Positions 1-11,793 of a stretch of DNA of 64,000 bases are shown here, in pieces. The notes under the pieces were generated by a model. It was not told where the DNA came from. It was given only the letters and a program-made list of their open reading frames with translations, and ran no database searches. The stretch lies in NCBI GenBank assembly GCA_050084985.1, contig JBITNC010000002.1, forward strand, positions 27,218,001 to 27,282,000, given 5' to 3'. How positions within the stretch are numbered: position 1 is the first letter of the stretch; every line of letters begins with the position of its first letter. Made by a program: the position numbers and the translations under genes. The DNA comes from Nageia nagi. Taxonomy: Eukaryota > Pinophyta.

Positions 1-2021
1 CTTATCGGACATGATATGGTATGGTCTATAAACAATATTTTAAACAGTGAGTTTTGTATTTGTTTAATAATTTTTTATTTTTTTGGAATTATGAATAAAA
101 AATATGTGCACAATTTGTATACAATTCTTCACAAGTAAAAAAAATAAATTAATTAAAAATAATAATTTTAGGTCAAATTATTTTTGTCGGACATGAGCAC
201 TTTTCAAAACAACAATTAGGGCTAATAAAAAAAATATTCTTAACAAAATTACAAAAAACATCCTCCACAATCTTTAGTTTCTTAGGTATGTTTATCCAAA
301 AGGATTTAAAAATATATTTTAATTTAGGTCCAATTATGCTTACTAGACATGATGGGGTATGGTCCTAAAGCTGCATTTTTTAAATAGTGGTTTTTGAACA
401 TTCCTATAAAATATTAATTTCTATCTTTCAAGTATTAGAATAAATTACATATTTAAAAAACTAGACTTCGAGAACTACATTTTTACCCAAGTGACTTTTT
501 TCAAGATTCAAACTCTAAACTATGGCATCCTTAGTTGTATGAGGTTCACCTACAAGTTTAATCATAATCCTAGCCTTGGGTTTCTAAAGGATAACCTAAT
601 GGAACTTGTGAACCACTATTTAGTCTCTTACCTTACTCATCTTAGTCCAAGATTGGAGGCACGTGAAGGAACGTCTAACCACACTTCCATAATGACCCAA
701 TCCATGGATATGAAATGATTCAAGTGCACCATATGATGGAAATGATCTAAATGTAACAATATATGATATGAAATGATAAGTGCACCATATGATATGAAAT
801 TATCTATATATGCCAACATATGATATGAAATGATCCAAGTACACAATATGGTCTGAAACAATACAAATGCAATTGTACCATATGATATGAAATGATCTAA
901 ATACACCATATGATATGAAAATGATGTAATTGCACCATATGATATGAAATTATTCAAGTGCACCAAATAGTATGAAACGATGCAAATGTACCTTATTTTC
1001 AACATCCATATTCCACCTTTAAATACGTACATCAAGTTTTATGGGCATTTTGGCAATGATGATCCAAAATCATATTAATATATTAAAATTCCTTATGTAT
1101 GTATCAAATTAAGGTTGGCATCTAAAATTTGGTGTCAAAATTTTGCAAAAAAAAGGATTATCAATAGTACATTTGTTACCACCTGCAAACCTCCAACGAC
1201 CCATTTCTAGCACTTGTAGATTGCCAACGAAGCATTCTCGACAAGGGGGAAAATGGAAGGTGAAGCGTCAGTAGTTACTTGGGAGATGAGGAGTCAAGTG
1301 CAAATCAAGAGGCATCAAATTTTCTTCAACAATACTTCTCAAGGACTTCATTCTTGTTAATAAAGAGAGGAAAAGAAAGCACAAAAACTAGAACTGAGAT
1401 TTGGGAGATGGTAGTATCTTCTTAGGCTCTTTAAAGGAGGATTAAGGAGAAGCCATTGAAGAACTAGTTCAAAAAATTCTTGAACCTCTTAGAGGAGGAT
1501 TTGAGGAGCAATATCATATTCTAGAGTCAAGATTAAACTTAAGAAACCATTGTAAGTGTTGAGTGGAGGTATTGAGGAGGTGTTGCAGACTTCAAGAGAA
1601 GGATTGCAGATTGTTAGAGGTAGTGTTGTCCCTATTGATGTATATTATAATACCTCATTTAGCCATATCCATAAAAATGAGCTCTTAAAAATTGGATGTA
1701 CTCTCACATTGAGGGAAACTAGTATAAGCATTTGTATTCATGTGTGTGTGCAATTTTCTATCATTTGGATGTTAGTTTTAATCTTGTTTCAATAGTTAGA
1801 ACTTGCATTTTAAATTTGAGCACTAAAATCATTATGAAGAGGACCTACAACATTCCATTTATGATCATAACATACCACCAAATATCCATTTACTGTGCAA
1901 TTAGACCACCATCGATTATTTTTTTATAGTAAAAATTTAACAAATTTTAGTATTATGTTTAGTTTAATTTGTATGTAATGATCTCATGAATAGCATGGCT
2001 TACCGAGATTTATAGATTAAG
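1..2021 (+). other. Non-coding DNA, possible LTR of a decayed Gypsy element
   Basis: No convincing gene was seen. The short open frames here have no recognisable motif. The stretch ends just before a degenerate tRNA(Met)-type primer site and a Gypsy gag remnant, so its right part may be the 5' LTR of that element. No partner LTR or left boundary could be found. The block holds the minisatellite at 702-1000. Confidence 0.35.
702..1000. repeat. Degenerate minisatellite with an ATATGATATGAAAT core
   Basis: About ten imperfect copies of a unit of roughly 28-33 bp, each containing variants of CACCATATGATATGAAATGAT followed by a short AT-rich spacer. The open frame on the minus strand here (637-1035) is only a translation of the repeat. 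Confidence 0.75.
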
Positions 2022-2032
2022 TGGTATTAGAG
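2022..2032 (+). other. Degenerate primer-binding site (tRNA-Met type)
   Basis: TGGTATTAGAG matches the usual plant site TGGTATCAGAG with one C-to-T change. It lies about 80 bases before a Gypsy gag remnant on the same strand, as expected for the start of an internal region. No LTR end was confirmed next to it. Confidence 0.4.
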
Positions 2033-2099
2033 AAAAGTTATAACTTTTGTTGGGGCAATTACTAATCCATTGGAAAAGAAAGTTGTGATTGTCTTTATA

Positions 2100-3110
2100 T
2101 GCCTATAACCAGGTTCAAGAGTAAAAGCAATTTGGTGAAGGTGGATCCTAAGATTGGCTCTAGAATTTGGTTGAGAAAGCAAAGAGAAATGGCCATGGAG
2201 AATGATGAGTTGAGGACAAGGATTGAAAGCATGGAATAAATGCTTAAGGAGTTGATCACAAAAATGTAGACTTGAAGACCATTAAAGAAAGAAAATAATT
2301 TGATTTGGGAGAGAGTTCACAACAAGCACCTAGAGGTAAATTTTGATCTTAAATATTTTGGAGGTGAAATCAATGCCAAAAATTTGAATCAATAATTAAA
2401 GCAAATGGAGGTATTTTTTAGAGTGCAAAATATTAAAGATGAGAATTACAAGATTCAAGTAGCTACTCTCAAATGTGAAGGATATACTTTAGTTTGGTGG
2501 GAAACATATTGTGATGTCATCAAGAATGGTGATAAGTTTAGTGTTTCAAGTTAGAGGAATTTCACTTCTATAAAATTAGTTTAATCCTCTAGGCCATCAA
2601 AAAAATTAAACCATGGAGTGGTTCTATTTCAAAAAAGATAATGAGCAAAGTGTTCAAGAGTATACAACTAAATTCAAAAAGAGGGTTGCATTAATTGGTA
2701 TTTCCTTGAAAAGCCAAGATACTTTGTTGAAGTACATTGGAGGTTTGCATATTTATATTCATCATACAATTTTTCTTTTTAATCTTAGTGATTTTGATTA
2801 GGTTTATGTTCAAGCTAAACATTTGGAGGATTATGAAAAGTCCAAAACAGAGGATAAAGATTCCCACAAGAAGCCACAAGGAGATGGAAAAGTCAATACC
2901 ACATCAAAGAAGAAAGGTGATGGTAAGAAATTTCAATGTAGTCCTTGTGATAAAGATGGTCATGATGATGAAAATTGTTGAAAACTCCATCTGGAATTAT
3001 TTCCTTACAAGAAAAATAAGGATGATGAGGAAAAGAATAATGCATCACTAACCAAAATGAAGGAGGTGGAGGTTGGTTTGTATCCTAATAGCTTCGAGGA
3101 TTGATGGAAA
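2100..3110 (+). pseudogene. gag: Gypsy gag remnant
   Basis: Decayed capsid/nucleocapsid polyprotein of a Ty3/Gypsy retrotransposon. Conceptual frames contain a Gypsy gag-like stretch (ATLKCEGYTLVWWETYCDVI around 2463-2520), then ENEQSVQEYTTKFKKR-like residues near 2640-2685, a 'LLKYIGGLH' segment near 2727-2753, and a lysine-rich tail ending in a CCHC-like knuckle (C-x2-C-x4-H-x4-C, about 2938-2980). Several stops (for example near 2552, 2801 and 2981) and at least one frameshift break it. The element is cut off at 3241 by the insertion of Copia B, and no pol was found on the far side of B. Identification rests on residue patterns only. Confidence 0.7.
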
Positions 3111-3241
3111 TCAAAGGATTGAAAGCTTCTCCATGGATTTAGCCTACACTAGCTAAACCACATTAAACTTGTTTATCTTCCCTTGTGTGTTTGTATTTGC
3201 TTTTGAGTTATATTGTTTGGCATATTTTGCAAATTTGTAGT
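3111..3241. other. Non-coding flank left of Copia B
   Basis: Short AT-rich stretch between the Gypsy gag remnant and the left end of Copia B. No feature was recognised. The five bases beside B (GTAGT) do not match the right flank (TTATT) well. Confidence 0.4.
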
Positions 3242-4315
3242 TGAAGGATAAAAGCCTACAAGACTAAATCTCTAATTACCCATGATCACATGAAGACTCT
3301 CTCAAATCCTTAAGCACTAAGAACACAAACTCTAAGTAGCCTTCATACAAGATGACACCAATATAAAGTTGTTCCTCCAACCATGGGTAAGAGAATTGAA
3401 CTATAACAAGAACAATCCTAAACTACCAAGATCACATGAAAGCTCTCATTCACATCTAAGAAACTCACAAATAAGACAATCTCACAAAGTAACTCAAGAT
3501 GTAAAGTGGTTCCTCCGCTTGGAGTACATTCACTAACTAGATCTTTACTTCAATCACAAATACAACTCTCTTACAATCCTCTTAATCTCAACTCCTACAC
3601 TTCTATTCTATAGCATAAATTTACTCCACAAATTGGTGTGTAATCACAAAGAGAGAGCCTTTAATTTATAGACCAAAATCTCTCTTTGGATCACCCTTTT
3701 ATCCAATGTAAAAAAGCATGACATGCACATCCTTTTACCCAAGAGGCATGCTCATGACATGGAGTGTAGGACAAGTTACATTATCTTATTCACTTAAATA
3801 CTTAAGGTAACAAATGATACCCTTAAGTATTCGTGAATTCACATAGAAGATTTAATACAAACCTTTACAATAATGCATTATACATTCTAACAATGGGAGT
3901 ACATCCACTAATCTAATATATTATTCTCAAAGAGAACTCTCTTACAACAATGCCTTCTCACTTCTCCTACAACCTATATAAGAGCATAACTTTGCTACAA
4001 ACTTGAGTGAGTAATTTCAAGGAGAGAGCCTTCTATTTACAGGCGAAAATACTCCCTTGGATCACCCTTTTAATCATTGCACAATGTCATGACATGCATT
4101 ACCCTTTTACCCAAGGGGAATGCTCATGGGATGGAGTTAAGGATAAGTTACATTATCTTATTCACAAATACTTAAAAGGTATCTAAAGATACTTTTAAGT
4201 ATTAGTGAATTTACATTATCATATTCACTAAATATTTAAGGTATCTAGTGATACCCTTAAGTATTAAGTGTATTACATTAAGAGATATTACAATAATATA
4301 GTATACATTGTAAAA
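3242..4315 (-). repeat. 3' LTR of Copia B, interrupted by solo LTR E
   Basis: Direct repeat of the 5' LTR at 36380-36943, sharing long blocks at both ends (for example the TTGAAGGATAAA start on the plus strand and the 'GCATGCTCATG' middle). An AAAGGGGGAT-type polypurine tract precedes it on the minus strand at about 4315-4324. The U3 part carries ACTTAAGGTATC-type palindromes near 4160-4266. The terminal TG has decayed to TT. Confidence 0.85.
3388..3892 (-). mobile_element. Solo LTR E (505 bp) inside the B 3' LTR
   Basis: On the minus strand it begins TGTTAGAATG and ends TCTCTTA (a decayed CA end), and it is flanked by a perfect 5-bp duplication ATGGG at 3383-3387 and 3893-3897. It is related to the LTRs of B and D: similar start, an AATACTTAAG block, and a TATAAATT box on the minus strand near 3665. 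No internal region is present, so it is a solo LTR left by LTR-LTR recombination. Subtracting it makes the two B LTRs equal in length. Confidence 0.87.
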
Positions 4316-4324
4316 TCCCCCTTT

Positions 4325-4953
4325 AATGCAATATTAGAGTAGAAAGAAGAGGAGAGAAGGGAGAGTAAGAGAGAGGTCTCCTCTATAGAGATACAATCGA
4401 AGATGTAAACATTTACATCTTTGAAAAATAAGTAGGATATTAGATTGAGGCTCACTACTTTACCTTTTGATAAATGATTTACAATACAATCATTAACCAT
4501 AATTGGTTTCACTGTACAAAGTAGTCATTCAACAACAAGTTGACATGATGAGCCTTCATGAGCCTATCTATTCGAAGTAGGTAACTTGCACTCTCAAGAA
4601 GGACGTTGCAAGCTACAAACAACTCATAAACGAGATTAGTTAGATGCATCATATAAACATTCATATCAACATAATATAAATGAATCAATTAATACCATCG
4701 ATAAACTGATCAATGATGCACTATAAGTCATCATGAAGATGCCAAACCAATACACATAGTCAACTGCTATATTAAAAATAATTGTTGATCAACATAAAAA
4801 ATTAGAGTATAAATACATACAAGTTCCTCACATATGGATAACTAAACAATGCCAAAAAAAACATAATGATTCCTCACATATGGATAATTGAAATAGTGTT
4901 AGCAGAAGCCATCATTTGCTCAAAAATTATACAACTAGTTCCTTACATGTAAC
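4325..4953 (-). other. 3' untranslated region of Copia B, distal part
   Basis: Non-coding stretch between the B hairpin repeats and its polypurine tract. It matches the same interval in Copia A (about 32560-33017) and Copia D (about 54760-55290), including the conserved block beginning GTGAAACCA and the 'TTAATGATTGTATTG' string on the minus strand. Its right edge is the left junction of Gypsy C. Confidence 0.75.
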
Positions 4954-6421
4954 TGTTGATTGATATAGTGTAACCTCAAAGGGTTTGGTCTGGTTGATTC
5001 CTCCATTGCTCACAATGGTAGGTTCCTTGAGAGAGTAGAAGGTGGTGGGGATGAGCTCATGTTGGTATTCTTCTCAATCTCTGGATTATAGGTTGGTTCC
5101 TATCTATTATGAAGGTTTAAAGTAACAGGAAAGAGATAAAAAGGTAAATAGTTACAAGGAAAAGATAAGCAAATTGAAGTAAAACTTAAAACAAAAATGT
5201 ACAACCCAAGAATTATAGCACAGATAGTAATCCATAGCCAGAATCAAGAATAGAAAACTATCTTACCCTTGGGGTCTTGCAGTCACAAACACAGCCATAA
5301 CTTTAAGAAAACATCTCACACATAATATTCATAAAAGCAATAAACAACCACTTGTTGCAAGAGGGCAAAGCATTGTCTGTTTGTATTATCGTATGTGAAA
5401 GTGTCTTACAAATATGAGAAAATTTGCTAAAATGTTCAAACCCCTTTAACTTATAATAAATAAGTACCAACAACATGACTATATGAGAATTTGCAATTTT
5501 TGAATAGTCATATCCATATAACCACAATCCTTTTGACATGTAGTTGACTGCTCCTTCTTCGACCTTGTAGTTGATTCAAGATGGAACTGTAGTTGATTGA
5601 GTAAGTAATTATCTGCAACTTGATAGGTACGATTTGGTACTATGCTATGTCAGTAGATATCTACTTCTCTGCAACTATTGATGATCTATATTGTAGATGT
5701 GAATGAACAGAGTAATGGGGTTTCATGATCAATATATCAACTTGGTTTGAGAAGAAATTGCCACTGTTATATGGAAATGAGTTAGATTCAACATATTAAT
5801 AGGGCCTTGAGGGTCAAACACCTAAGATCAAGAGGACTCGAGTGTTACTTCTTACCCATTACTCTTACCTCAGTCTAGTGGGTTCTATTTCTTTTCTTTA
5901 GGCTTTGTTGATGATCTAGCTCTTCCAGGATCTGCTAACTTTAACCAAAAATTATGACATCATCACTTAAAATCAATAGAATTTATTTGATATCTTTATG
6001 AATCATCACTCACCATTACTTGTTATGGGACTCATTGATTTTAATCAAAATTATGATATCATCACTCAAAATTGACGAGCTTTATTTGATATCTTGCACT
6101 TGTATTTACAATAACTCTTAGATGCTTTGTATTTACACAACTCTTGGACACTTTGTATTTACACAATTCCTAGATACTTTGATAGAAAATTTAAAAGGCA
6201 AAATATCTAAGATAAAAACTTTCACATACAATAGCCGAATTTATTAAACAATAGCTGACTGTTAGTAATACCCAAAAAAATTTAGATTAAGGGCTTATAA
6301 TAGGTTTACATTTCATGTTAAAGGGGATAGAATTTGGAATATAAATAATTTGTGAAAATAATGAAGAAATAAAAGAATAATATTATTACCCCAACTCAAA
6401 GTGCAATTCTGAAGGAATGTA
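4954..6421 (-). repeat. 3' LTR of Gypsy C
   Basis: Direct repeat of 16871-18420, recognisable by TATAGTGTAACCTCAAAGGG at the low end and GAAGGAAT at the high end. The minus-strand start TG has become TA. It contains three or more copies of a CACTTTGTATTTACACAACT unit near 6125-6180, which are also present near 18070-18180 in the partner LTR. Confidence 0.88.
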
Positions 6422-9400
6422 ATCTTTTAGCAGCTCTTGGGGTCTCCACCTGCTAGAGAATAGGACCCACTACTTACTGCTTCCAGTAGCTTGTTCAGAT
6501 GTAGATTTGGTAAGAGTTTTAGGTAGTGGAATTAGCTTTACTAAGAGGAATGGGTGCATCTTCTTATTTAAATCCTTAAGATTTTTATAGTCAATTTGTG
6601 ATAGAATAGAGGATGCTTAAATCTTTATAGTATCTACTTTGAATCCTATTAGAACATTTTCTAGCCTCCTAGAATGTAGAAACCTTGTGATTACCTCTTA
6701 AGTGAGGTTATTTATTTGTTGTAAATCTGATATTTGCTTCTTAGAAAAGAATTGCTCAAGGAATTGAATGGTATTGGCTACCCAATTGGTAGCACTACCC
6801 TGTACATTCTATTCTTCCCATAATTTGAGAACTTTCATCTCAATCAAAGAATTAAAGAATTTTTTAATAAATCCTAGCTCTATTGTGAGCTAATGATTAC
6901 CAATGTCCATGTTGAACACCAAATTTTGAAGTTCACATATATCCTAGATCTTTCTTAATTACAATTATCTTGGTCTGGGAGTAATGGTCGCTATATCTTT
7001 CTTATTCATGACTCTTAACCAGCTCTGCATTTTCTCTAAAACTAACCTCGATATATCTAGAGCCAACTGGTGGGGGGTGGTTTGTATTTTGAATTACTTA
7101 ATTGCTTGTAGTGCTTGTTCCTTTAATAGATGCAAGTGTGATAATGTTACCATTTTATCTCTGACTTGCTCTACTAAAGACTTACTAAAGCCTTTTATGA
7201 GCAACAACAATTTTAAATTATCATTAGATAATACTTGGTTAGCTGCTATGATAGTTTGTAGCTTGACCTCAACTTGCTTTACCTTTTAAGCATCTATGAC
7301 TACAGCCTAAGCTTTAAGATCTTATCTTATTTGATTTGCACCATATAACTTAGCCTTTGTTGTTTTCAAACTCTTCTCAAATTCTGATATCTACTTATCA
7401 AGCTTTGCAATCAAATCTTTATTTTTATTCTACATCCTGACCATTTTTTTTTCTTTAAGAGAGTAGTCTTTCTTATACTGATCTATTTTTTATTTAATTT
7501 CTCTATTTTAGTCTCCATTGATTGAAGACTTTTACCGATCGCCATTGAAGTATTGATAAGGAATCTAGAGTGGTCAATTGTCGAAGCACTCTGCATACCT
7601 ACATTAATTATTATTATTGGGGCAATATCTAGTTATCCTTCTTTAAAAGGCATCTACACTATCATAATGTCTCCTATCTCTATTACTTTACTCAAAATTC
7701 TTGACTGTTGCTCAGGGAGCATAGGATGCTTATTAACAAAAATTTCCTAATCAATGGGATGTACAATTTGTGTAGAAAAAATAGATTTAATATCCTCTTG
7801 GGAGGCTACAAGAATTAAAGAATGGGGAGGAGTAATTACACGTAAGGTAGATGCGATGACATGTTGTGCAAGTTTTGACTTATTGGAGGCATATAATCTT
7901 GAATTTATGTTTCTTGCTCTGCCTCTTCCATGACCATATCATCATCATCATCTTTATCCATTGGTTTAGAATCTCTTTTCCTCTTTAACTCATCATCATC
8001 ATCATCACCATCATTGCTTGGTCCACCTCTAGGTGTAGCTGCTGCAAATCTACTAGCTTCAAGTACATTTCCCCCACCTTGTTGAACTTGCATGCATTCC
8101 TTTTTTGGGGTTTCTTTATTTTTTGGTACTTCTTATTGAGCACTCGTATTTGTGTTTTGAGGTTCTTGTATTTCCTTTGTATCAAAAATTTCTACCTCTT
8201 TTATCACAACTCCTGAAGTCTCTTCTGTGTTTTTTGGAGGTGGAGGTGCAGTCCTTTGTGATCTTGGTTGAGTGGAGCGGGGCTTCTTTATTATTTTTTC
8301 CTCCTTCTCCAAGGTTTCTTATTTTTGAGAAAGGGTTTGAATTCTCTTATTTTTTTGATAAGACTCCTAGGAAGTGGTAGTAGTATCTAAGGGATTCTAT
8401 TCTCCCTTCTTTGTAGGCTCTATTGAGCTAGATGGTTGTTCTTCTTCTACCTGCCTCACTCCTGTAACTGATCTTCCTTGAAAATTAAGAGGAAGAGGTT
8501 GGTCTAATTCCAGTAGATGATCCTTGGTATATTTAGCATCCCAAAACCTATCATATTTAAATTTATCCAATAATTCCCCCTCAATGTGATGAATCTTTAT
8601 TGTTTACTCAAATCTAAATTTTGTGAAATAATAGATTTTATTGGGGCCCCATCCAAAACTTGTTAACTTGTTAAGGACTTCTAGGTTGAGGGTAAAATCT
8701 TACCATTTATTTTCTCAATTTCTATATTTCTTTATCTCCTCAAGGTTCATCCAAGCCTTTTTTAGAGGCGTAAGTTCCCACTTAAGGTACATTTTTACTT
8801 CTTACTAAGTTTTATTTACAAAGTATTCCACATGAGGCCTATACCATGGGCAAATGCTAGGCGTTTCTTTTTTGACCTTAGTATTTTCGTCATTTCCCCT
8901 GAAGGGTCATACATCCGTGGAACTTCTACCATATCTAATTTGAAATTATGTACAAGGAATTTTGCTATGCTATCTTTACAACTTACTTATAAAAGAGAGA
9001 AATTTTCAATAGAAGCCAGTATATCTACAATAGATTTAAAACTACCCTCGAACCCATACTTGGTCTCTATGGCACAAATTTGCCTTCCGATTTATATAGA
9101 ATATAGTTGAGGGGTTACATACTTAGGTAAGAAAAAAAGATTTTTAGAAAAACCATACCTCATAATCATGATGCGGTATTTAAGAAAGTACCAATCATTG
9201 ACTTTATTTCCTCCCTATAGTTCCTACATTGCACTTTTGCACAGTCCATTGGGGACTTTTACGATCAAAATTTGCACTATTGTTGCATAGAATCTATCCA
9301 TGAACTCATAGTACGATCTATGCAACTTACTCAAAATTGGCATTATCAAGTCAATAGGTACTCATTCGATATTAGGATTCACCAGCTGAATTGGAAACCC

Positions 9401-10246
9401 TACCTCTACAAGTTTGTTAAGATTTTGATGGGCCAAGAGCCATCAAAGATATGAAGAATGTATAAAGTCTAATTTTTCAATTTTAAATAGACATCTCTTT
9501 ATTTCATTAGCAATGAAAATTGAAAAATCATAGCATATGTGAGCCTTTGTGATATTATAAGCCATACATACCATGGCTTCATTTGCTTCAATCTGGGTTT
9601 TCTTTTTCATAATAACTGCCAATGCCTACAACACTTCTCTATCCTCCTTTTCAAATAGGGCTATCTCACAGCTTGGCCAAAGTCATGTTGTAGTGTTCCA
9701 CTAGTATGTATCAGCAATCCATTTTATCATCTCATGTTTATTACCATAGAAGTCATTCTTCTCTCTTTTTAAATCAATTTATTTTTTCACATGGAAGGTC
9801 CAGTCAGCTGGGATAGCAAATTCTTAGAGAATAGAGTCAAGAGAGTAGTCTAGTATTACTTCAAATTTTATCTTTGAATCATCTCCCTCCTCTTGATGCT
9901 TAAACATTCCTATCTAGTAGCCTTACTAGCTATGCCTATGTGTAACCAAATACAATAGCTCGAGGCATGTGAATGATTCATAGGGCACATAATAAGTTAG
10001 GCCCTAGTTGAGCATCACATCTCTCTTTGAGTGTGGTAATGATTTTCCTTTTCTGATAACTTCAAGTGTTATGTGTTGCAGAAGGATGCGATTGGGATCA
10101 GCTTTCCATGTATCAATGTGATTCATTGCCTCCATCTTATTCTAGTTCACTCTTGAAGCATTTTCAAGATATGCTTCATGCATTGCTATTAGGTTAGTAT
10201 TCACTTGATTTATTTTAGCTATAGATGAAGATTGGGAAGTCATCAT
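6422..10246 (-). pseudogene. Decayed accessory reading frame downstream of integrase in Gypsy C
   Basis: Function unknown. A minus-strand frame starting with ATG at 10246 (MMTSQSSSIAKINQVN) stays mostly readable, with scattered premature stops, for about 3.8 kb. Segments checked near 9850, 8185, 7345 and 6910 fall in the same frame. Between about 8110 and 7600 the plausible coding moves to other frames, including an acidic Lys/Asp-rich stretch (7905-8093). The N-terminal half is rich in aromatic and hydrophobic residues. The C-terminal part (about 7560-7040) is a long Lys/Glu/Leu-rich stretch that looks like coiled coil. Some plant Gypsy lineages carry an extra reading frame after pol, but roughly 1,250 codons is long. 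No family was recognised. Partly inference because of the decay. Confidence 0.6.
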
Positions 10247-10779
10247 GGTATCAGCACTCTTTTTAGAACCTTTGGTTTGCATTTGAGACTGTAATAGCAC
10301 TATGCAATATCCTACAACTCTCTATTTCCTTAATCTACTTAGCTCTATAATTTGTAAGCTCTGGAAATTGGTATGCTAAAAAATGGCTAATTGTTGATAT
10401 AGAGGGTATGCAGGATGTTTTATTCATCCAAGGTTTATGAGTCTTCTATTAATGGCAATTCATGTTTGGAGATGTCAAGATTTGTGCACTGAATGGATTG
10501 GGCTAGCACAAGTTGGATGAGTCAGTTTGGAATGAAACAGATCTAACTTGGGGTATTTGTGCAATGGTTTGAGAAATCCAAGAAAATATTTTCTTAAATG
10601 CTACCTTGTTGAGTTGATGGCTAAGTAATGTACTACCATTAACTCTAGATGATACGAATTAATGTTGAGCATTAATAGCTACCTACTTTTTTTTTTTTGG
10701 AGCTATGTCTAGGATATGTACAAGCCCCCTTTTTTTAATACAATATCTAATAGGTGTCATGAGATCACCTTACCACCCA
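10247..10779 (-). other. Spacer between integrase and the accessory frame of Gypsy C
   Basis: AT-rich, with stops in every frame. It may hold the extreme C-terminus of the integrase polyprotein. No motif was recognised. Confidence 0.4.
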
Positions 10780-11790
10780 GTAATATTTCAAATAGATCTC
10801 GTTAATAGGAATAGATAATTCTCAGGACCCAATGATGTCTTGTAATCTAAACATATTACTTTGCATGGCTTAAGTGATTATATAAGGCCCACTCCATAGA
10901 GAATCAAATTTTTTGTGTCTTACGGGCTTTACTTTTTTCTCATCCCATTTGAAGACAATGCCACCTGGTTCAAATTTCACCCAAGAAGACTTTTTCTTAT
11001 CAAACCATTTCTTAACAATATGTTGACAATGCTAAAATGATTCATATGCTTTATTTTGGTCCTCTTCTAATTTCAGGAGTTGATTATACCTAATTGTAGT
11101 GGTTTGAAATCGTGATCCTCCACTTCTTGCAAGACTCTCAATGCTGACAACTCAATGTGTATTAACAATATAGGTCTTTTACCATACACTAGTGCATATA
11201 AGGATGTTTTGATTGTTGATTGGATATTGATTCTATCTGCCCATAATGTAAGGTCTAATTATGTGTGCCATTATTTGGGATTCCTTTCAATTATTCTTTT
11301 GATGATCTGGGTTAAGTTTTTATTAGTTGATTCAGCTAACTCATTACCTTGTAGGTAATAATTTGAAGAGAATAGCTAGTATATTCCATATTTAACAAGA
11401 AAGTTTGACAAGTTACCTCCAATAAATGTTAAGCCATTGCCTAAGATAATAGCTTATGGGATGCCAAAGCCAGTGATTATCTTTTTGGTCATATCTATCA
11501 CTACTTCTTGATCTACATTTTTACATGGTATAGCTTCTAACCATCTGGTGAAGTAATCTATTGTAGTCAAGATGAACTTGTGGCCAGTTGAAGAATTTGA
11601 GTTTATAACACCAATGAAGTCCAAATCCTATTTTTGAAAAGGTTCTTCAACTACCATAGGTTTTAGAGGCATGGCATTTTGTCTTCTCTTTCCTACAAAT
11701 TTATTGCATTTATCGCATTCCCAAGCAATCTTGAAATATTGTTGGCAAATAATATTCAACTTGTAATACTTTTACTGTTATAGTTGGTCC
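10780..11790 (-). pseudogene. pol: Gypsy C integrase remnant
   Basis: Integrates the element's cDNA into host DNA. On the minus strand a zinc-finger-like region precedes a core with 'KIGLDFIG' (first catalytic Asp, about 11605-11630), 'HKFILTTIDYFTRWLEAIP' (about 11520-11580), a 'GNGLTFIGGNL' segment where the second Asp of the usual DNG is Gly-Asn, and 'NELAES' with the Glu. A C-terminal part ends in a GPF/Y-like motif 'FDSLWSGPYII' (about 10870-10905). Stops and frameshifts interrupt it, and the DNG change alone would be inactivating. Confidence 0.75.
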
Positions 11791-11793
11791 ACT

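Noticed and set aside
637-1035. 132-codon minus-strand frame
   Set aside because: Translation of the ATATGATATG minisatellite; the repeated His-Met/Ser-Tyr pattern mirrors the DNA repeat.
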